This document shows, one piece after another, positions 8,416 to 17,230 of a DNA stretch of 64,000 nucleotides (the stretch's first letter is position 1; each line of letters opens with the position of its first letter). The position numbers and the translations under genes were made by a program. The notes beneath the pieces are model-generated. The model did no database searches. It saw only the letters and a list, made by a program, of their open reading frames with translations, and had not been told where the DNA came from. This DNA comes from Bradyrhizobium sp. NAS96.2 (lineage in GTDB: Bacteria > Pseudomonadota > Alphaproteobacteria > Rhizobiales > Xanthobacteraceae), in NCBI RefSeq assembly GCF_001908235.1, contig NZ_LGHK01000041.1:16695-80694 (forward strand), in the 5' to 3' direction.

Positions 8416-8577
8416 ATGTTCGGAGCGTTGAGCGTCGTGAGTATCGGGGTGGGGTCGGCCCTCGCCTACCTGACAAAACCATCCGCAGAGCGCGCGGCGA
8501 CGCTAGAGACCTGCGCCGGCGCGTTGCTGATCGTCGGGCTCGGCCTCCTGGGGGCCGCACTGCCGCACCTGGCCTGA
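8416..8577 (+). CDS. Small two-helix membrane peptide (53 residues)
   Basis: An ATG at 8416 has an excellent GGGAGG site eight bases upstream and opens a 53-residue frame ending in TGA at 8575-8577. It begins MFGALSVVSIGVGSALAYL. The composition is that of a two-helix membrane hairpin: a hydrophobic helix (about 1-19), a short polar link with KPSAERAATLE, and a second helix (about 33-52). Codon wobble is G/C rich like neighbouring real genes. It lies between the polytopic membrane protein and the di-heme cytochrome and is convergent with the latter. I know of no function; a small regulatory or assembly subunit is possible. Confidence 0.6.
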   Translation: MFGALSVVSIGVGSALAYLTKPSAERAATLETCAGALLIVGLGLLGAALPHLA

Positions 8578-8605
8578 CAGCCCCGTTCTAAACCCTCTGC
8601 GGCGG

Positions 8606-9634
8606 TCAGCGCGGCAGTTTGGGGACCCCCGCCACCGGCGGCGCGGTAGCGGTCAGAGTTTGCAGGAAGGCGATCAGATCCTTCTTCTCGCCCGCGGTCA
8701 GAGACAACGGCTTGATGTCGGGCGACCGGCTCGGCCGCTCGATCCCGCCCTTGTTGTACAGCTCGATGACATCTTCCAGCGTTGCGACCGATCCGTCGTG
8801 CATGTAGGGCGCACGGCGCGCGACGTCGCGCAATGTCGGGGTCTTGAACGCGTATTTCAGCTTCGCCGACGTCGGGAAGAAACGGCCGCGCCCGATGTCA
8901 TGGCCCTTGGCGGTGCCGATATCCTGAAACGATCCATCGGAGAAGGACGGGCCACTGTGGCAGGACGAACACCGTCCCTTGCCGTTGAAGAGCTCGAAGC
9001 CCTGCTTGGCCGATGCGCTGATCGCGCTCTCGTCGCCCTTGATCCAGCGGTCGAACGGGGCCTCGCCGGCAACGATGGAGCGCTCGAAGGTCGCCAGCGA
9101 CTGCTCGATCCTCGGCCGCGTGATCGCGCCGTCTCCGAACGCGTGGGCGAACGCGTCGGCATAGCCTGGGATCGCCGAGAGCCGCGCGATCAATTCCGCC
9201 TCGGTCATGTTCAGGTTCATCGGACTGAGGATCGGCCCGAACGCAACGGATTCGAGATCCTTGAACTTGCCGTCCCACCCCAGCGGCTCGAAGAAGGCCA
9301 CGTCGATCAGTGTCGGCGAGCGGATCGGCAGGCCCTTCGGATCCTCGCCGATGGCGCGCGGGAGGCCGTCGGCCCAGGACAGGCTCGGCTTGTGGCAGCT
9401 CGCGCAGGCGTGCGTCTTCGACCGCGACAGCAGCGGATCGAAGAACAGCATCTGGCCGAGCGCGGACTTCGCCTCGGAATAGGGATTGCTGCTCGGGAAG
9501 GGAACGACGTCCGGCCGGCGATAGCTGGCACGGATTGAGGCAGGGTCCTTCGGCGCCGTCGCCGGGGTCAAGGCAAGCGACAGCCCTACCGGCAAAACTG
9601 CCGCGAGCAAGGTCAGGCTGACCCAAAGCCTCAT
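8606..9634 (-). CDS. Di-heme cytochrome c peroxidase / MauG-family protein
   Basis: 342 residues from the ATG at 9634, preceded by GAGGA at ideal spacing; a 13-residue longer frame is less likely. A signal peptide (about 1-25) is followed by two c-type heme sites: CASCH (Cys77, Cys80, His81) and CSSCH (Cys222, Cys225, His226). Blocks such as LGQMLFFDPLLS, LGWDGKF and APYMHDGSVATLEDV are typical of the CcpA/MauG superfamily. These periplasmic enzymes reduce hydrogen peroxide or oxidise protein side chains through a bis-Fe(IV) state; sequence alone does not decide between them. The cupredoxin at 6733-7098 is a plausible electron partner. Confidence 0.9.
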   Translation of the reverse strand: MRLWVSLTLLAAVLPVGLSLALTPATAPKDPASIRASYRRPDVVPFPSSNPYSEAKSALGQMLFFDPLLSRSKTHACASCHKPSLSWADGLPRAIGEDPKGLPIRSPTLIDVAFFEPLGWDGKFKDLESVAFGPILSPMNLNMTEAELIARLSAIPGYADAFAHAFGDGAITRPRIEQSLATFERSIVAGEAPFDRWIKGDESAISASAKQGFELFNGKGRCSSCHSGPSFSDGSFQDIGTAKGHDIGRGRFFPTSAKLKYAFKTPTLRDVARRAPYMHDGSVATLEDVIELYNKGGIERPSRSPDIKPLSLTAGEKKDLIAFLQTLTATAPPVAGVPKLPR

Positions 9635-9821
9635 CGGGGTCCTCAGACGGTATCCTGCTCGGTTTATGCCCAAGCATGTTCAACGAAGTTTTAACGTTCG
9701 GTTGCGGGATATTACGGATGCCGGGCGTCGATCCCGGAACCTGCCAGCGTATTCCCATCAGCGTGAATACGATCAATCCGCGCAGCGATAGAGCCGCACA
9801 AACTGTGGCGGCCGCGCGCGG

Positions 9822-11498
9822 CTATTTCTTCGCCGGACGGACCGGCGCGGAAAACTGCTCGGTGCGGTCACGCTCGGTCATGTCGACCACGGTGTCCATC
9901 GGCGCGGTCAGCTCGTAGACATAGGAGACGTCGGTGAAGTAGCGCTTCGCGGTGCCGCCCAGCGCCTCGGGTGCGACACGGTCGAGCAGGATCAGGCCGA
10001 AATCACTGTCGGCCCGCCGCGTCGCCTGGCTGGTGTTGAACTCCTCCCAGCGGAAATGGAAGACCGCGTCGGCATCCTCGCCGGCCACTTCCCAATTGGC
10101 GACGATGTGCGGATGCTTGCCGACCAGCGACAGCCCTTCATCGGAGTGCGAGGCGAGCTCGAAGAACAGCAGCGACAGCGATTGCGCGGCGCGGGCGCTG
10201 ACGGTGATATCAGGGCCGTTCACCGCGATCCGGTCGGCATGCGGAATCGCGCGCGATTCGAACAGGCCCTTCAGCTTGACGCCCTGCCACTGGCTCTCGC
10301 TCAGCAGCGTCACGACATTCGACATCGCGTGAATGCGCCCGATCAGGAGTTCGCGCGCGACATCGATATCGGCGCCATGCCGCAGCGTGCGGGTCACGAT
10401 CGACTGGATCACCGCGAGGATGTTCTTGACCCGATGGTTGAGCTCGTCGATCACAGCAGTCAGCCGGCGCTCGAAGCCGATCCGGACCTCGATCTCGCGG
10501 CTGAGACGCAAATTGTTGTAGGCGACGTAGCCGAACAGGCCGCAGACGATGCCGGTCAGCGCGAGCCCGATTGCCGCGACGATGGTCGCGGTCTGCTGCG
10601 CCCGCACCGTCGCGTTGCTCTTGGCGTAATAGTCGAGCGACCAGTCACGGCCGCCGAACGTCACCGTGCGGACCATCGACGGCGACGGGCCGTCCTGGCG
10701 CACCGCGCGCGAGGTGACGATGCCCTGCTCGTTGGCAGTGAACTCGTCGTTGGAATCGCGCGGATCCTTCAGCGCCACCGCGAACAGCGAGGAATCGTCG
10801 TTGGTCAGCATCAGCGCCGACAATTCATACGAGAAGGTGATGAAGCCGGCCGGCTCGGAGGCACCCTCCTGGAACACCGGCGCGGCGAGTACGACGCCGA
10901 CCGGGCCGTTCTGCCGCAGCAGCGGCACCGGGTCCGAGGCCACCGGCTTGGCATTGGCCATCGCCCGCGCCAGCATTGGGCCGACCACCGAGTGACGGTC
11001 GAAGGCGCGGCCGGGGATGCTCAGGGTCTCCGGATTACGCGGCTCGACGTCCATCAGTACGTTGATCGGCTTGTCGAGCGCCTTGAGGTCGAGCGCCTGG
11101 TCGTCGAAATCCCGGATGGTCGGATTGGTGAAGCCGTTGGCCTTCAGCTCGGCCTCCGCTGCGCTCAGCTCGTTCGGCTTGAGCCGCGCGATCCAGGCGG
11201 CGACGACGAAATCGGTCTTGAAGGCATAGATCGCTGAGCGCAGCGGCTGCAGCATGTTGGCCTTCACCATCGACGGCGTCCGGAACAGCCCCGAAGCCAC
11301 CCGTGCCAGCAGCTCGCGCTCGGTCAGGCGGTCCTGCACCAGGCTGGCATGGACGTCGATCGCCCGCGCCAGCGCGATGCCGTCGATCGCAAGCTCCTGA
11401 TCGTGCACCCGATAGGCGGCAAGACCGGAGAGCAGAACTCCGATCAACGCAATCAACGCAACGATGAAGCCCAGTCGAACCACACGCTTACTCGGCAA
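9822..11498 (-). CDS. Membrane sensor histidine kinase, HWE/HisKA_2-like, with degenerate N-box
   Basis: 558 residues. Transmembrane helix at about 8-28, a periplasmic region of about 260 residues resembling a CHASE-type or similar sensor, a second helix at about 305-330, then the dimerisation/phospho-acceptor box DELNHRVKNILAVIQ with His355. The ATPase part keeps FRWEE (the WxE of HWE kinases), a G-box-like DSDFGLILLDRV and LGGTA. The N-box, normally HELATNAxKYG, reads FELASHSDEG: the family histidine is Phe and the Mg-ATP asparagine is His451. Kinases of this class phosphorylate single-domain regulators and PhyR. This one may be a weak kinase, a phosphatase or a pseudokinase. It has no receiver gene beside it. 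Confidence 0.85.
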   Translation of the reverse strand: MPSKRVVRLGFIVALIALIGVLLSGLAAYRVHDQELAIDGIALARAIDVHASLVQDRLTERELLARVASGLFRTPSMVKANMLQPLRSAIYAFKTDFVVAAWIARLKPNELSAAEAELKANGFTNPTIRDFDDQALDLKALDKPINVLMDVEPRNPETLSIPGRAFDRHSVVGPMLARAMANAKPVASDPVPLLRQNGPVGVVLAAPVFQEGASEPAGFITFSYELSALMLTNDDSSLFAVALKDPRDSNDEFTANEQGIVTSRAVRQDGPSPSMVRTVTFGGRDWSLDYYAKSNATVRAQQTATIVAAIGLALTGIVCGLFGYVAYNNLRLSREIEVRIGFERRLTAVIDELNHRVKNILAVIQSIVTRTLRHGADIDVARELLIGRIHAMSNVVTLLSESQWQGVKLKGLFESRAIPHADRIAVNGPDITVSARAAQSLSLLFFELASHSDEGLSLVGKHPHIVANWEVAGEDADAVFHFRWEEFNTSQATRRADSDFGLILLDRVAPEALGGTAKRYFTDVSYVYELTAPMDTVVDMTERDRTEQFSAPVRPAKK

Positions 11499-11774
11499 TC
11501 AGGGGGTGGCGAAAGGGGACTGAAGGCATCTGGTTTCTGCGGGGGCGGCGACAAATCAGGAAGCGATGAACGCCAGCCGCAAAGCAATATGGAATGGCGA
11601 TCATCGGTACGCAACAGGAGCCGGTCGGCAACATTAACGACGACGCCACCCGGCGGTCTTTGGCGGCGCCAAAGGTTGCTAATCGTCAAAGTTGGAATTT
11701 GTTCCGGCGATTGCGCAGCTTTTTTGCGACGGGGTGATCGAGATCGCGAAATCACTTTCGTCAGAGCTCGGGGC

Positions 11775-11950
11775 ACACCCCTCTCCCCACCCTCCCCCGC
11801 AAGGGGGAGGGAGCCTGACCATCGTGCTCACCTTACTTCGTAATGCACGACGCAACTCCGCACACCGATGATCGAGCGTGAGGGAAGCACTGGCGACAGG
11901 GCTCCCTCCCCCTTGCGGGGGAGGGCCGGGGAGAGGGGTGCCGCTTGCTC
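11775..11950. repeat. Inverted pair of CCCTCTCCC/CTCCCCC repeats
   Basis: Copy one (about 11775-11835) reads ACCCCTCTCCCCACCCTCCC then CGCAAGGGGGAGGGAGCCTG and a GTGCTCACCT tail. Copy two (about 11900-11950) is its complement (GCTCCCTCCCCCTTGCGGGG onward). The pair fills most of the 496-base gap between the kinase at 9822-11498 and ureG. Related copies occur at 17231, 17378 and 17775. I see no gene in the gap. Confidence 0.85.
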
Positions 11951-11994
11951 AGCTGGAAAGAACAGTCCGGCCGTTCGCCACAATGATTAACGCG

Positions 11995-12642
11995 CTACCT
12001 TGCCTTGCCGGCCTTGCCGGTGCCCTGCGACCGAAGACCGCCCTTGGTCTCGATGAAGCTGATGATGCGGTCGAGGCCGTCGCTCTCCTTCAAATTGGTC
12101 ATCACGAAGGGCCGCTCGCCGCGCATCCGCCTGGCATCGGTGTCCATCTTCTCAAGCGACGCACCGACATGAGGCGCGAGGTCGATCTTGTTGATCACCA
12201 GGAGGTCGGATCGCGTGATGCCCGGGCCGCCCTTGGAGGGGATCTTGTCGCCGGCGGCGACGTCGATGACGTAGATCGTGAGGTCAGCCAATTCCGGCGA
12301 GAAGGTCGCCGCCAGATTGTCGCCGCCGGACTCGATCAGGACCAGATCGAGGTCGGGGAATTTCGCGCGCATGTCGGCGACCGCGGCGAGGTTCATCGAG
12401 GCGTCCTCGCGGATCGCGGTGTGCGGGCAGCCGCCGGTCTCGACGCCCGCGATGCGGTCCGGCGTCAGCGAGCCGGAGCGCACCAGAAACTCGGCATCCC
12501 ATTTGGTGTAGATGTCGTTGGTGATCGCCGCGATCTCGTAGCGCTCGCGCATCGACTTGCAGAGCAGGTCCATCAGCGCGGTCTTGCCGGAGCCGACCGG
12601 ACCGCCGACACCGACGCGGAGTGGGCCGTGAGAAGTGGGCAT
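11995..12642 (-). CDS. ureG: Urease accessory GTPase UreG
   Basis: 215 residues. The P-loop [10 protein letters not shown] lies at about residues 13-22, followed by the UreG metal motif around CPH ([15 protein letters not shown]), [15 protein letters not shown] and the guanine-specificity motif NKID. UreG is the SIMIBI-class GTPase that drives nickel transfer from UreE into urease in a complex with UreD and UreF. The ATG at 12642 follows GGAGG and begins right at the conserved [14 protein letters not shown]; an upstream in-frame extension lies inside a palindromic repeat and is not real. It is the last gene of the urea block. A REP-like repeat separates it from ureF. Confidence 0.96.
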   Translation of the reverse strand: MPTSHGPLRVGVGGPVGSGKTALMDLLCKSMRERYEIAAITNDIYTKWDAEFLVRSGSLTPDRIAGVETGGCPHTAIREDASMNLAAVADMRAKFPDLDLVLIESGGDNLAATFSPELADLTIYVIDVAAGDKIPSKGGPGITRSDLLVINKIDLAPHVGASLEKMDTDARRMRGERPFVMTNLKESDGLDRIISFIETKGGLRSQGTGKAGKAR

Positions 12643-12660
12643 GTGAACAGTGCCTCCGCT

Positions 12661-12786
12661 ATCGTCGTCCCTGCGGAAGCAGGGACCCATAACCACCGAA
12701 TAGAGTTGTTGCGACGCGCCGGGGCGACAGCCGTGCATAACCACGAAGGCCGGTGGTTATGGGTCCCGGCCTTCGCCGGGACGACA
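12661..12786. repeat. REP-like inverted pair between ureF and ureG
   Basis: A CGTCGTCCCTGCGGAAGCAG type unit followed by GGACCCATAACCACC (from 12662) is mirrored by GGTGGTTATGGGTCCCGGCC to GGGACGAC at about 12750-12786. The same two half-units occur at 56606-56724. It could fold into a long hairpin in the mRNA between ureF and ureG and may damp ureG expression or stabilise upstream mRNA. Confidence 0.85.
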
Positions 12787-12798
12787 GCGGAGAGCGCC

Positions 12799-13530
12799 TC
12801 ATGACCGGAACAGCCGCGTATACTGCGTCTCGTGACGCAGGCTGGCAAGGTCGGCCCGGAAGGTCGCGCTGCCGAGATCGTCGAGCGCGGCTGCATTGGC
12901 CCGCGCTGCGGTCGCGGCAACGACCGGCTCGAGATCGGCCAGCACGCGCTGGCTGTCGGTCTGCCCGAGCGGGATCAGCCGGCTGCCCGCGGAAATCCAG
13001 TTTGAGAGCACGGCGTGCAGGAAGGCATGCAGCGACGGCGCCAGCCGAACGCCGTGCGCAGCGCTGACGATGCCGACCGCGATTGGGTAGACAATCGGGC
13101 CGTCGCAGGCGGCGACCATCGCGTCGAGACCCGGCGAATTCCAGGCCGCCCGGGCGATCTCGATGAAGGCGCGTCCCTGGGTCGTGGTCTCGAGCTGCCG
13201 CTCGCGCGACGGCACGAAGGCGGCGGCAAGCTCGGCGGTCTCCTTCAGCCCGGCGTGGCCGGGCTCCGTCGCCGCGCGAAAACTCTGCGCGAGAAACACG
13301 GCGTCGCAAAATCCGCTGCCGTCGGTGAGCATCGCCGCGAGCCAATCCCGCAGCGTCGCGGCATCGGTGATGTCGCCGGCCTCGACCGCCCATTCGATGC
13401 CGCTGGAATAGGCGAACGCCCCCACCGGAAAGGACGGCGACAGCCACGTCATCAGCCGGTACAGCGCGGCCGCCTCGTCCTCCGCCATCCCGCCGCGCAG
13501 CGCGGCGGGATCGGGCTCATTTGTGGTCAT
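12799..13530 (-). CDS. ureF: Urease accessory protein UreF
   Basis: 243 residues, all-helical family. Recognisable blocks are [19 protein letters not shown] near residues 25-45, YPIAVGI and [20 protein letters not shown]. UreF bridges UreD and UreG in the nickel-insertion complex. The start ATG at 13530 overlaps the end of ureE by 14 bases, consistent with coupled translation. The frame stays open further upstream, but there it only reads the alternate frame of the ureE histidine repeat (methionine- and isoleucine-rich), so I excluded that part. Confidence 0.95.
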   Translation of the reverse strand: MTTNEPDPAALRGGMAEDEAAALYRLMTWLSPSFPVGAFAYSSGIEWAVEAGDITDAATLRDWLAAMLTDGSGFCDAVFLAQSFRAATEPGHAGLKETAELAAAFVPSRERQLETTTQGRAFIEIARAAWNSPGLDAMVAACDGPIVYPIAVGIVSAAHGVRLAPSLHAFLHAVLSNWISAGSRLIPLGQTDSQRVLADLEPVVAATAARANAAALDDLGSATFRADLASLRHETQYTRLFRS

Positions 13531-14140
13531 GAGCATGGGAGTGGTCGTGATGATGATGGGCGTGCTCGCAATGCTCATCATGATGATGGTGATGATCGTG
13601 GTCATGCCCGTGATCATGGTGATGTCCATCACCGTGGTGGTGACCATGATCATGCGCGTGGGCATGATCGTGCCCGGTGTGACCATGCGCGTGCTCGTCG
13701 GCATGCGCATGCTCGGCATAGGCACCGCCCTCGGGATCGAACGGTGCTTCGATCTCGATGACCCGGGCGCCCAAGCCCTTCACCATCGCCTCGATCACGT
13801 GATCCCGGCGGATGCGCAGGCCCTTCGGCATGATCTGCGTCGGAAGATGGCGGTTGCCGAGATGCCAGGCGACCCGGATCAGGTGATGCGGATCGCTGCC
13901 GCGGATTTCCGCGAGCGGCTCCGGAGCTGCGACCACCTCGACGAGGCGGCCGTCCTCCAGCACCAGCGCATCGCCGCCGCGCAACGCGACGGCGTTTTCG
14001 AGGTCGAGCAGGAATTCGAGCCCGCGCGTCCCGGTCATCACCATGCGCCGCCGGTGCCGGTCGTCGAAATCGAGCACGACGGTGTCGGCTGCCGCTTCCT
14101 TGAAGCGATGCTGTCCCAGGACTTTGGTTGCGCGGATCAT
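13517..14140 (-). CDS. ureE: Urease nickel metallochaperone UreE with very long His-rich tail
   Basis: 207 residues. The N-terminal peptide-binding domain (about 1-70) and the metal-binding domain with GNRHLPTQI follow the UreE pattern. The last ~66 residues are a low-complexity His/Asp/Ala/Gly tail containing about 34 histidines. UreE dimers carry nickel to the UreG-UreF-UreD complex; histidine tails store extra nickel or zinc. It follows the ABM monooxygenase gene at 14148 by only 7 bases, so it is firmly within the operon. The tail DNA is a CAT/CAC-rich repeat and may be length-variable between strains. Confidence 0.96.
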   Translation of the reverse strand: MIRATKVLGQHRFKEAAADTVVLDFDDRHRRRMVMTGTRGLEFLLDLENAVALRGGDALVLEDGRLVEVVAAPEPLAEIRGSDPHHLIRVAWHLGNRHLPTQIMPKGLRIRRDHVIEAMVKGLGARVIEIEAPFDPEGGAYAEHAHADEHAHGHTGHDHAHAHDHGHHHGDGHHHDHGHDHDHHHHHDEHCEHAHHHHDHSHAHDHK

Positions 14141-14147
14141 CGATGCC

Positions 14148-14447
14148 TCAGAGCTTCTGAACCTTGGCGTCGCTGATGATCTCGATCACCGTCGGCCCGG
14201 TCTTCATGTCGGCGGAATATTCGCGCCACACCTTCATGTGCGGTGCCTTGCTGTGCGCGGTCAGGTCGTCGCGGGTTTCCCAGCGCTCCACCACCACATA
14301 GAGATTGGGATCGTTGACGCTGACATGGCCCTCGTAGGAGAGGCAGCCCTTCTCCTTGTGGGTCTCGGCGATGCACGCCTTGTGTCCCTTGATGAAGTCG
14401 TCCTTGTTTTCCGGTTTCATCGGCGTGGTGGCGATGACATAGATCAT
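14148..14447 (-). CDS. Small ABM-domain (YgiN-type) putative quinol monooxygenase, copy 2
   Basis: 99 residues beginning [18 protein letters not shown], a dimeric alpha/beta ferredoxin-like ABM fold: first strand MIYVIAT, helix with [15 protein letters not shown], then [12 protein letters not shown] and [14 protein letters not shown]. Relatives are cofactor-free monooxygenases acting on quinols or polyphenols, and many are of unknown substrate. It lies 7 bases before ureE and 25 bases after its paralogue at 14473-14772, with which it shares length and layout, pointing to a tandem duplication. Its position inside the urease operon implies co-expression under nitrogen limitation; no role in urease maturation is known to me. 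Confidence 0.85.
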   Translation of the reverse strand: MIYVIATTPMKPENKDDFIKGHKACIAETHKEKGCLSYEGHVSVNDPNLYVVVERWETRDDLTAHSKAPHMKVWREYSADMKTGPTVIEIISDAKVQKL

Positions 14448-14472
14448 GCTGTTTCTCCCATTCTTGTTTTTA

Positions 14473-14772
14473 TTAGCGGACGTCGACCTTCTCGGGCGTG
14501 ATCACCTCGATCTTCGGCGGCGCGGCCATGCACTTCACCGCGACCCGGCCGAACGTCTTCATGTGCTCGGCGGTGCGATGCGGCACCAGCGCCTCGGCGT
14601 CTTCCCACTGCTCGACGAACACCATCTTGCTGTGATCGGTGACGCTCTCATGCAGGTCGTAGGCGATGTTGCCGGGCTCCTTGCGGGTTTCCTTGATGCA
14701 GGCCGTCGCCGCGGAGATGAATTCGGCTCGGGTCTCGGGCTTGATGGTCAGCGTAGCAACGACGTAAATCAC
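14473..14772 (-). CDS. Small ABM-domain (YgiN-type) putative quinol monooxygenase, copy 1
   Basis: 99 residues beginning MIYVVATLTIKPETRAEF, the same fold and spacing as the neighbour at 14148-14447 (MIYV start, helix with CIKETRKE, then YDLHESVTDH and MVFVEQWEDAEAL). Sequence identity by eye is roughly one third to one half, so the duplication is not recent. A GGGAGGAATTTCCG ribosome site precedes the ATG. It lies 112 bases downstream of ureC. Catalysis by ABM proteins relies on scattered polar residues rather than a signature, so activity cannot be confirmed from sequence. Confidence 0.85.
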   Translation of the reverse strand: MIYVVATLTIKPETRAEFISAATACIKETRKEPGNIAYDLHESVTDHSKMVFVEQWEDAEALVPHRTAEHMKTFGRVAVKCMAAPPKIEVITPEKVDVR

Positions 14773-14884
14773 GGAAATTCCTCCCGGTTTTCTCTTTTGT
14801 CTCGAGCCTTGTTGTGGGCGCGTTTTCTTTCCGCAAGCCGGAAATCGGCTTCGTTCGAAAACGCTCTGGCTACCGGGAGCGGTT

Positions 14885-16600
14885 TTAGAACATAAAATAG
14901 CGCTGTGCCATGGGCAGCACCTCGGCCGGCGCGCAGGTCAGAAGCTCGCCGTCTGCGCGCACCTCATAGGTCTCCGGATCGACCTCGATCGCGGGCGTGG
15001 CATCATTATGGATCATGCTCTTCTTGGAGATCTTTCCGCGGGTGTTCTGCACCGCGTAGAGCTTTTTGCTGATCCCGAGCTTGCGGGCGAGGCCGCCGGT
15101 GACCGCGGCCTTCGAGGTGAACACCACCGAGGACGCGGTGAGCGACTTGCCGAAAGCGGCGAACATCGGCTGGTAATGCACCGGCTGCGGCGTCGGGATC
15201 GAGGCATTGGGATCGCCCATCGGCGCCGCCACGATCGAGCCGCCCTTGATGATGCAGTCCGGCTTGACGCCGAAGAATGCCGGCGACCACAGCACGAGGT
15301 CGGCGAGCTTGCCCTTCTCGACCGAGCCGATCAGCTTCGACACGCCATGCGCGATCGCGGGATTGATGGTGTATTTGGCGATGTAGCGCTTGACGCGGAA
15401 GTTGTCGTTGTCGTTGCCCTTGTCCTGCGGCAGGGAACCGCGCTGCTTCTTCATCTTGTCGGCGGTCTGCCAGGTGCGGATGATGACTTCGCCGAGCCGG
15501 CCCATGGCCTGCGAGTCCGACGACATCATCGAGAGCGCGCCGAGATCGTGCAGGATGTCCTCGGCGGCGATGGTCTCCTTGCGGATTCGGCTTTCGGCGA
15601 AGGCGAGGTCTTCGGCGATCGACGGATCGAGGTGATGGCACACCATCAGCATGTCCAAATGCTCGTCGATGGTGTTGCGGGTGAACGGCCTTGTCGGATT
15701 GGTCGACGATGGCAGCACGTTCTTCAGGCCGGCGATCTTGATGATGTCAGGCGCATGGCCGCCGCCGGCGCCTTCGGTGTGGAAGGCATGGATGGTGCGG
15801 CCCTTGAACGCCTTCACCGTGTCCTCGACGAAGCCGGATTCGTTCAGCGTGTCCGAATGCAGCATCACCTGGACGTCGTAATCGTCGGCGACCGACAGGC
15901 AGGTGTCGATCGCCGACGGCGTGGTGCCCCAGTCCTCGTGCAGCTTCAGCGCGCAGGCGCCGGCCTTGATCATCTCGACCAGCGCCGCCGGACGCGAGGC
16001 GTTGCCCTTGCCGGAAATGCCGAGATTGACCGGGAAGGCGTCGAACGACTGGATCATCCGCCCCATGTGCCATGGGCCCGGCGTGCAGGTGGTGGCGAAG
16101 GTGCCGTGCGACGGGCCGGTGCCGCCCCCTAACATCGAGGTGACGCCACTCATCAGCGCGTGCTCGATCTGCTGCGGGCAGATGAAATGGATGTGGCTGT
16201 CGAAACCGCCCGCGGTGAGGATCTTGCCCTCGCCTGCGATCACGTCGGTGCCGGGCCCGATGATGATGGTGACGTTGGGCTGGATGTCCGGATTGCCGGC
16301 CTTGCCGATCGCCGCGATCATGCCCTCCTTGATCGCGACGTCGGCCTTCACGATGCCCCAGTGATCGACGATCAGCGCGTTGGTGATGACAGTATCGGCC
16401 GCGCCCTGCGCGTTGGTCACCTGCGACTGCCCCATGCCGTCGCGAATCACCTTGCCGCCGCCGAACTTCACCTCCTCGCCATAGGTGGTGAGATCCTTCT
16501 CGACCTCGATGATCAGATCGGTGTCGGCGAGCCGCACCCTGTCGCCGGTGGTCGGGCCGAACATGTCGGCGTAGACGGAACGCTTGATCTTCACGGACAT
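14885..16600 (-). CDS. ureC: Urease alpha subunit UreC (catalytic)
   Basis: 571 residues, the usual size for a separate bacterial UreC. Key sites are present: HIHFICPQQ (first nickel histidines), [12 protein letters not shown] with the lysine that becomes carbamylated, the active-site flap around MVCHHLD, and [10 protein letters not shown] with the last ligand Asp. It hydrolyses urea to ammonia and carbamate. The start ATG at 16600 ([20 protein letters not shown]) is where family similarity begins, behind a GGGGG site; the longer frame is spurious. The start lies one base beyond the stop codon of the HD-domain gene at 16602, so the two are translationally coupled. Confidence 0.98.
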   Translation of the reverse strand: MSVKIKRSVYADMFGPTTGDRVRLADTDLIIEVEKDLTTYGEEVKFGGGKVIRDGMGQSQVTNAQGAADTVITNALIVDHWGIVKADVAIKEGMIAAIGKAGNPDIQPNVTIIIGPGTDVIAGEGKILTAGGFDSHIHFICPQQIEHALMSGVTSMLGGGTGPSHGTFATTCTPGPWHMGRMIQSFDAFPVNLGISGKGNASRPAALVEMIKAGACALKLHEDWGTTPSAIDTCLSVADDYDVQVMLHSDTLNESGFVEDTVKAFKGRTIHAFHTEGAGGGHAPDIIKIAGLKNVLPSSTNPTRPFTRNTIDEHLDMLMVCHHLDPSIAEDLAFAESRIRKETIAAEDILHDLGALSMMSSDSQAMGRLGEVIIRTWQTADKMKKQRGSLPQDKGNDNDNFRVKRYIAKYTINPAIAHGVSKLIGSVEKGKLADLVLWSPAFFGVKPDCIIKGGSIVAAPMGDPNASIPTPQPVHYQPMFAAFGKSLTASSVVFTSKAAVTGGLARKLGISKKLYAVQNTRGKISKKSMIHNDATPAIEVDPETYEVRADGELLTCAPAEVLPMAQRYFMF

Positions 16601-16601
16601 A

Positions 16602-17156
16602 TCAGCCCCCAGTTTCAGCCAGCGCGGCCCTGGCGCGCGCAATGGTGTCATCGAAAATGCGGTCGAGCCGCGGATTGATGCCCCGGCAACCGGCAACGAC
16701 CTTCTCGGCCCAGGCCGCATAGTCGGCGAGATCGTCGCACTCGTCCTTGCTCGGATGCGGCACGATCCGCGCGCCGATATTGCTGACCTTGTCGGCGGCC
16801 TTGATCAGCTTTGCGCCCGGCGATTTGTGCGGAGCGTGCTCGATCTGCTTTTGGCGTCGTTCGGCCTTCGGCAGACTCATGTCGTCGGTGCATTCGACAA
16901 CGAGATCGGCAACCCGCGCGCTGAACTTCTCGGCGAGCTCCTCGCGCGTGGTTTCGGTGTCCTCGATTGTATCGTGAAGCCACCCGGCCGCCACCAGCTC
17001 GGCATCCGCGCCATCGGTCACCTGCGCCAGCAGGTTTGCGACCTCCGCGAGATGGTTGATGTAGGGCTCACTGCCCCGCCCCTTCCGCGCCATCCCGTTG
17101 TGACGGCGCGCAGCAAGCTCGGCAGCTTCGGAGACCATGCGGATCGCGGGAAGCAT
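16602..17156 (-). CDS. MESH1-like HD-domain hydrolase in the urease operon
   Basis: 184 residues. HD-hydrolase landmarks are clear: a first histidine in [19 protein letters not shown], the HD pair in [12 protein letters not shown], and [19 protein letters not shown] then [20 protein letters not shown]. This series matches the RelA/SpoT hydrolase-only family (MESH1 / small alarmone hydrolases), which remove the 3' pyrophosphate of (p)ppGpp and, for MESH1, also act on NADPH. No synthetase domain is present. Its stop codon is one base from the ureC start, unusually tight for an unrelated enzyme. The biochemical role next to urease is unknown. Confidence 0.85.
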   Translation of the reverse strand: MLPAIRMVSEAAELAARRHNGMARKGRGSEPYINHLAEVANLLAQVTDGADAELVAAGWLHDTIEDTETTREELAEKFSARVADLVVECTDDMSLPKAERRQKQIEHAPHKSPGAKLIKAADKVSNIGARIVPHPSKDECDDLADYAAWAEKVVAGCRGINPRLDRIFDDTIARARAALAETGG

Positions 17157-17230
17157 CGGCTAAGAGCCCCCTTCTTGACCACAACCGCAATTGGCTCGGG
17201 ATCGGAAAACGACTTCGATCAGCGCCCGGG

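Noticed and set aside
13531..13725. N-terminal extension of ureF made almost entirely of Met, Ile and Thr
   Set aside because: It is the ureE histidine repeat read in another frame; UreF similarity begins only after the ATG at 13530.
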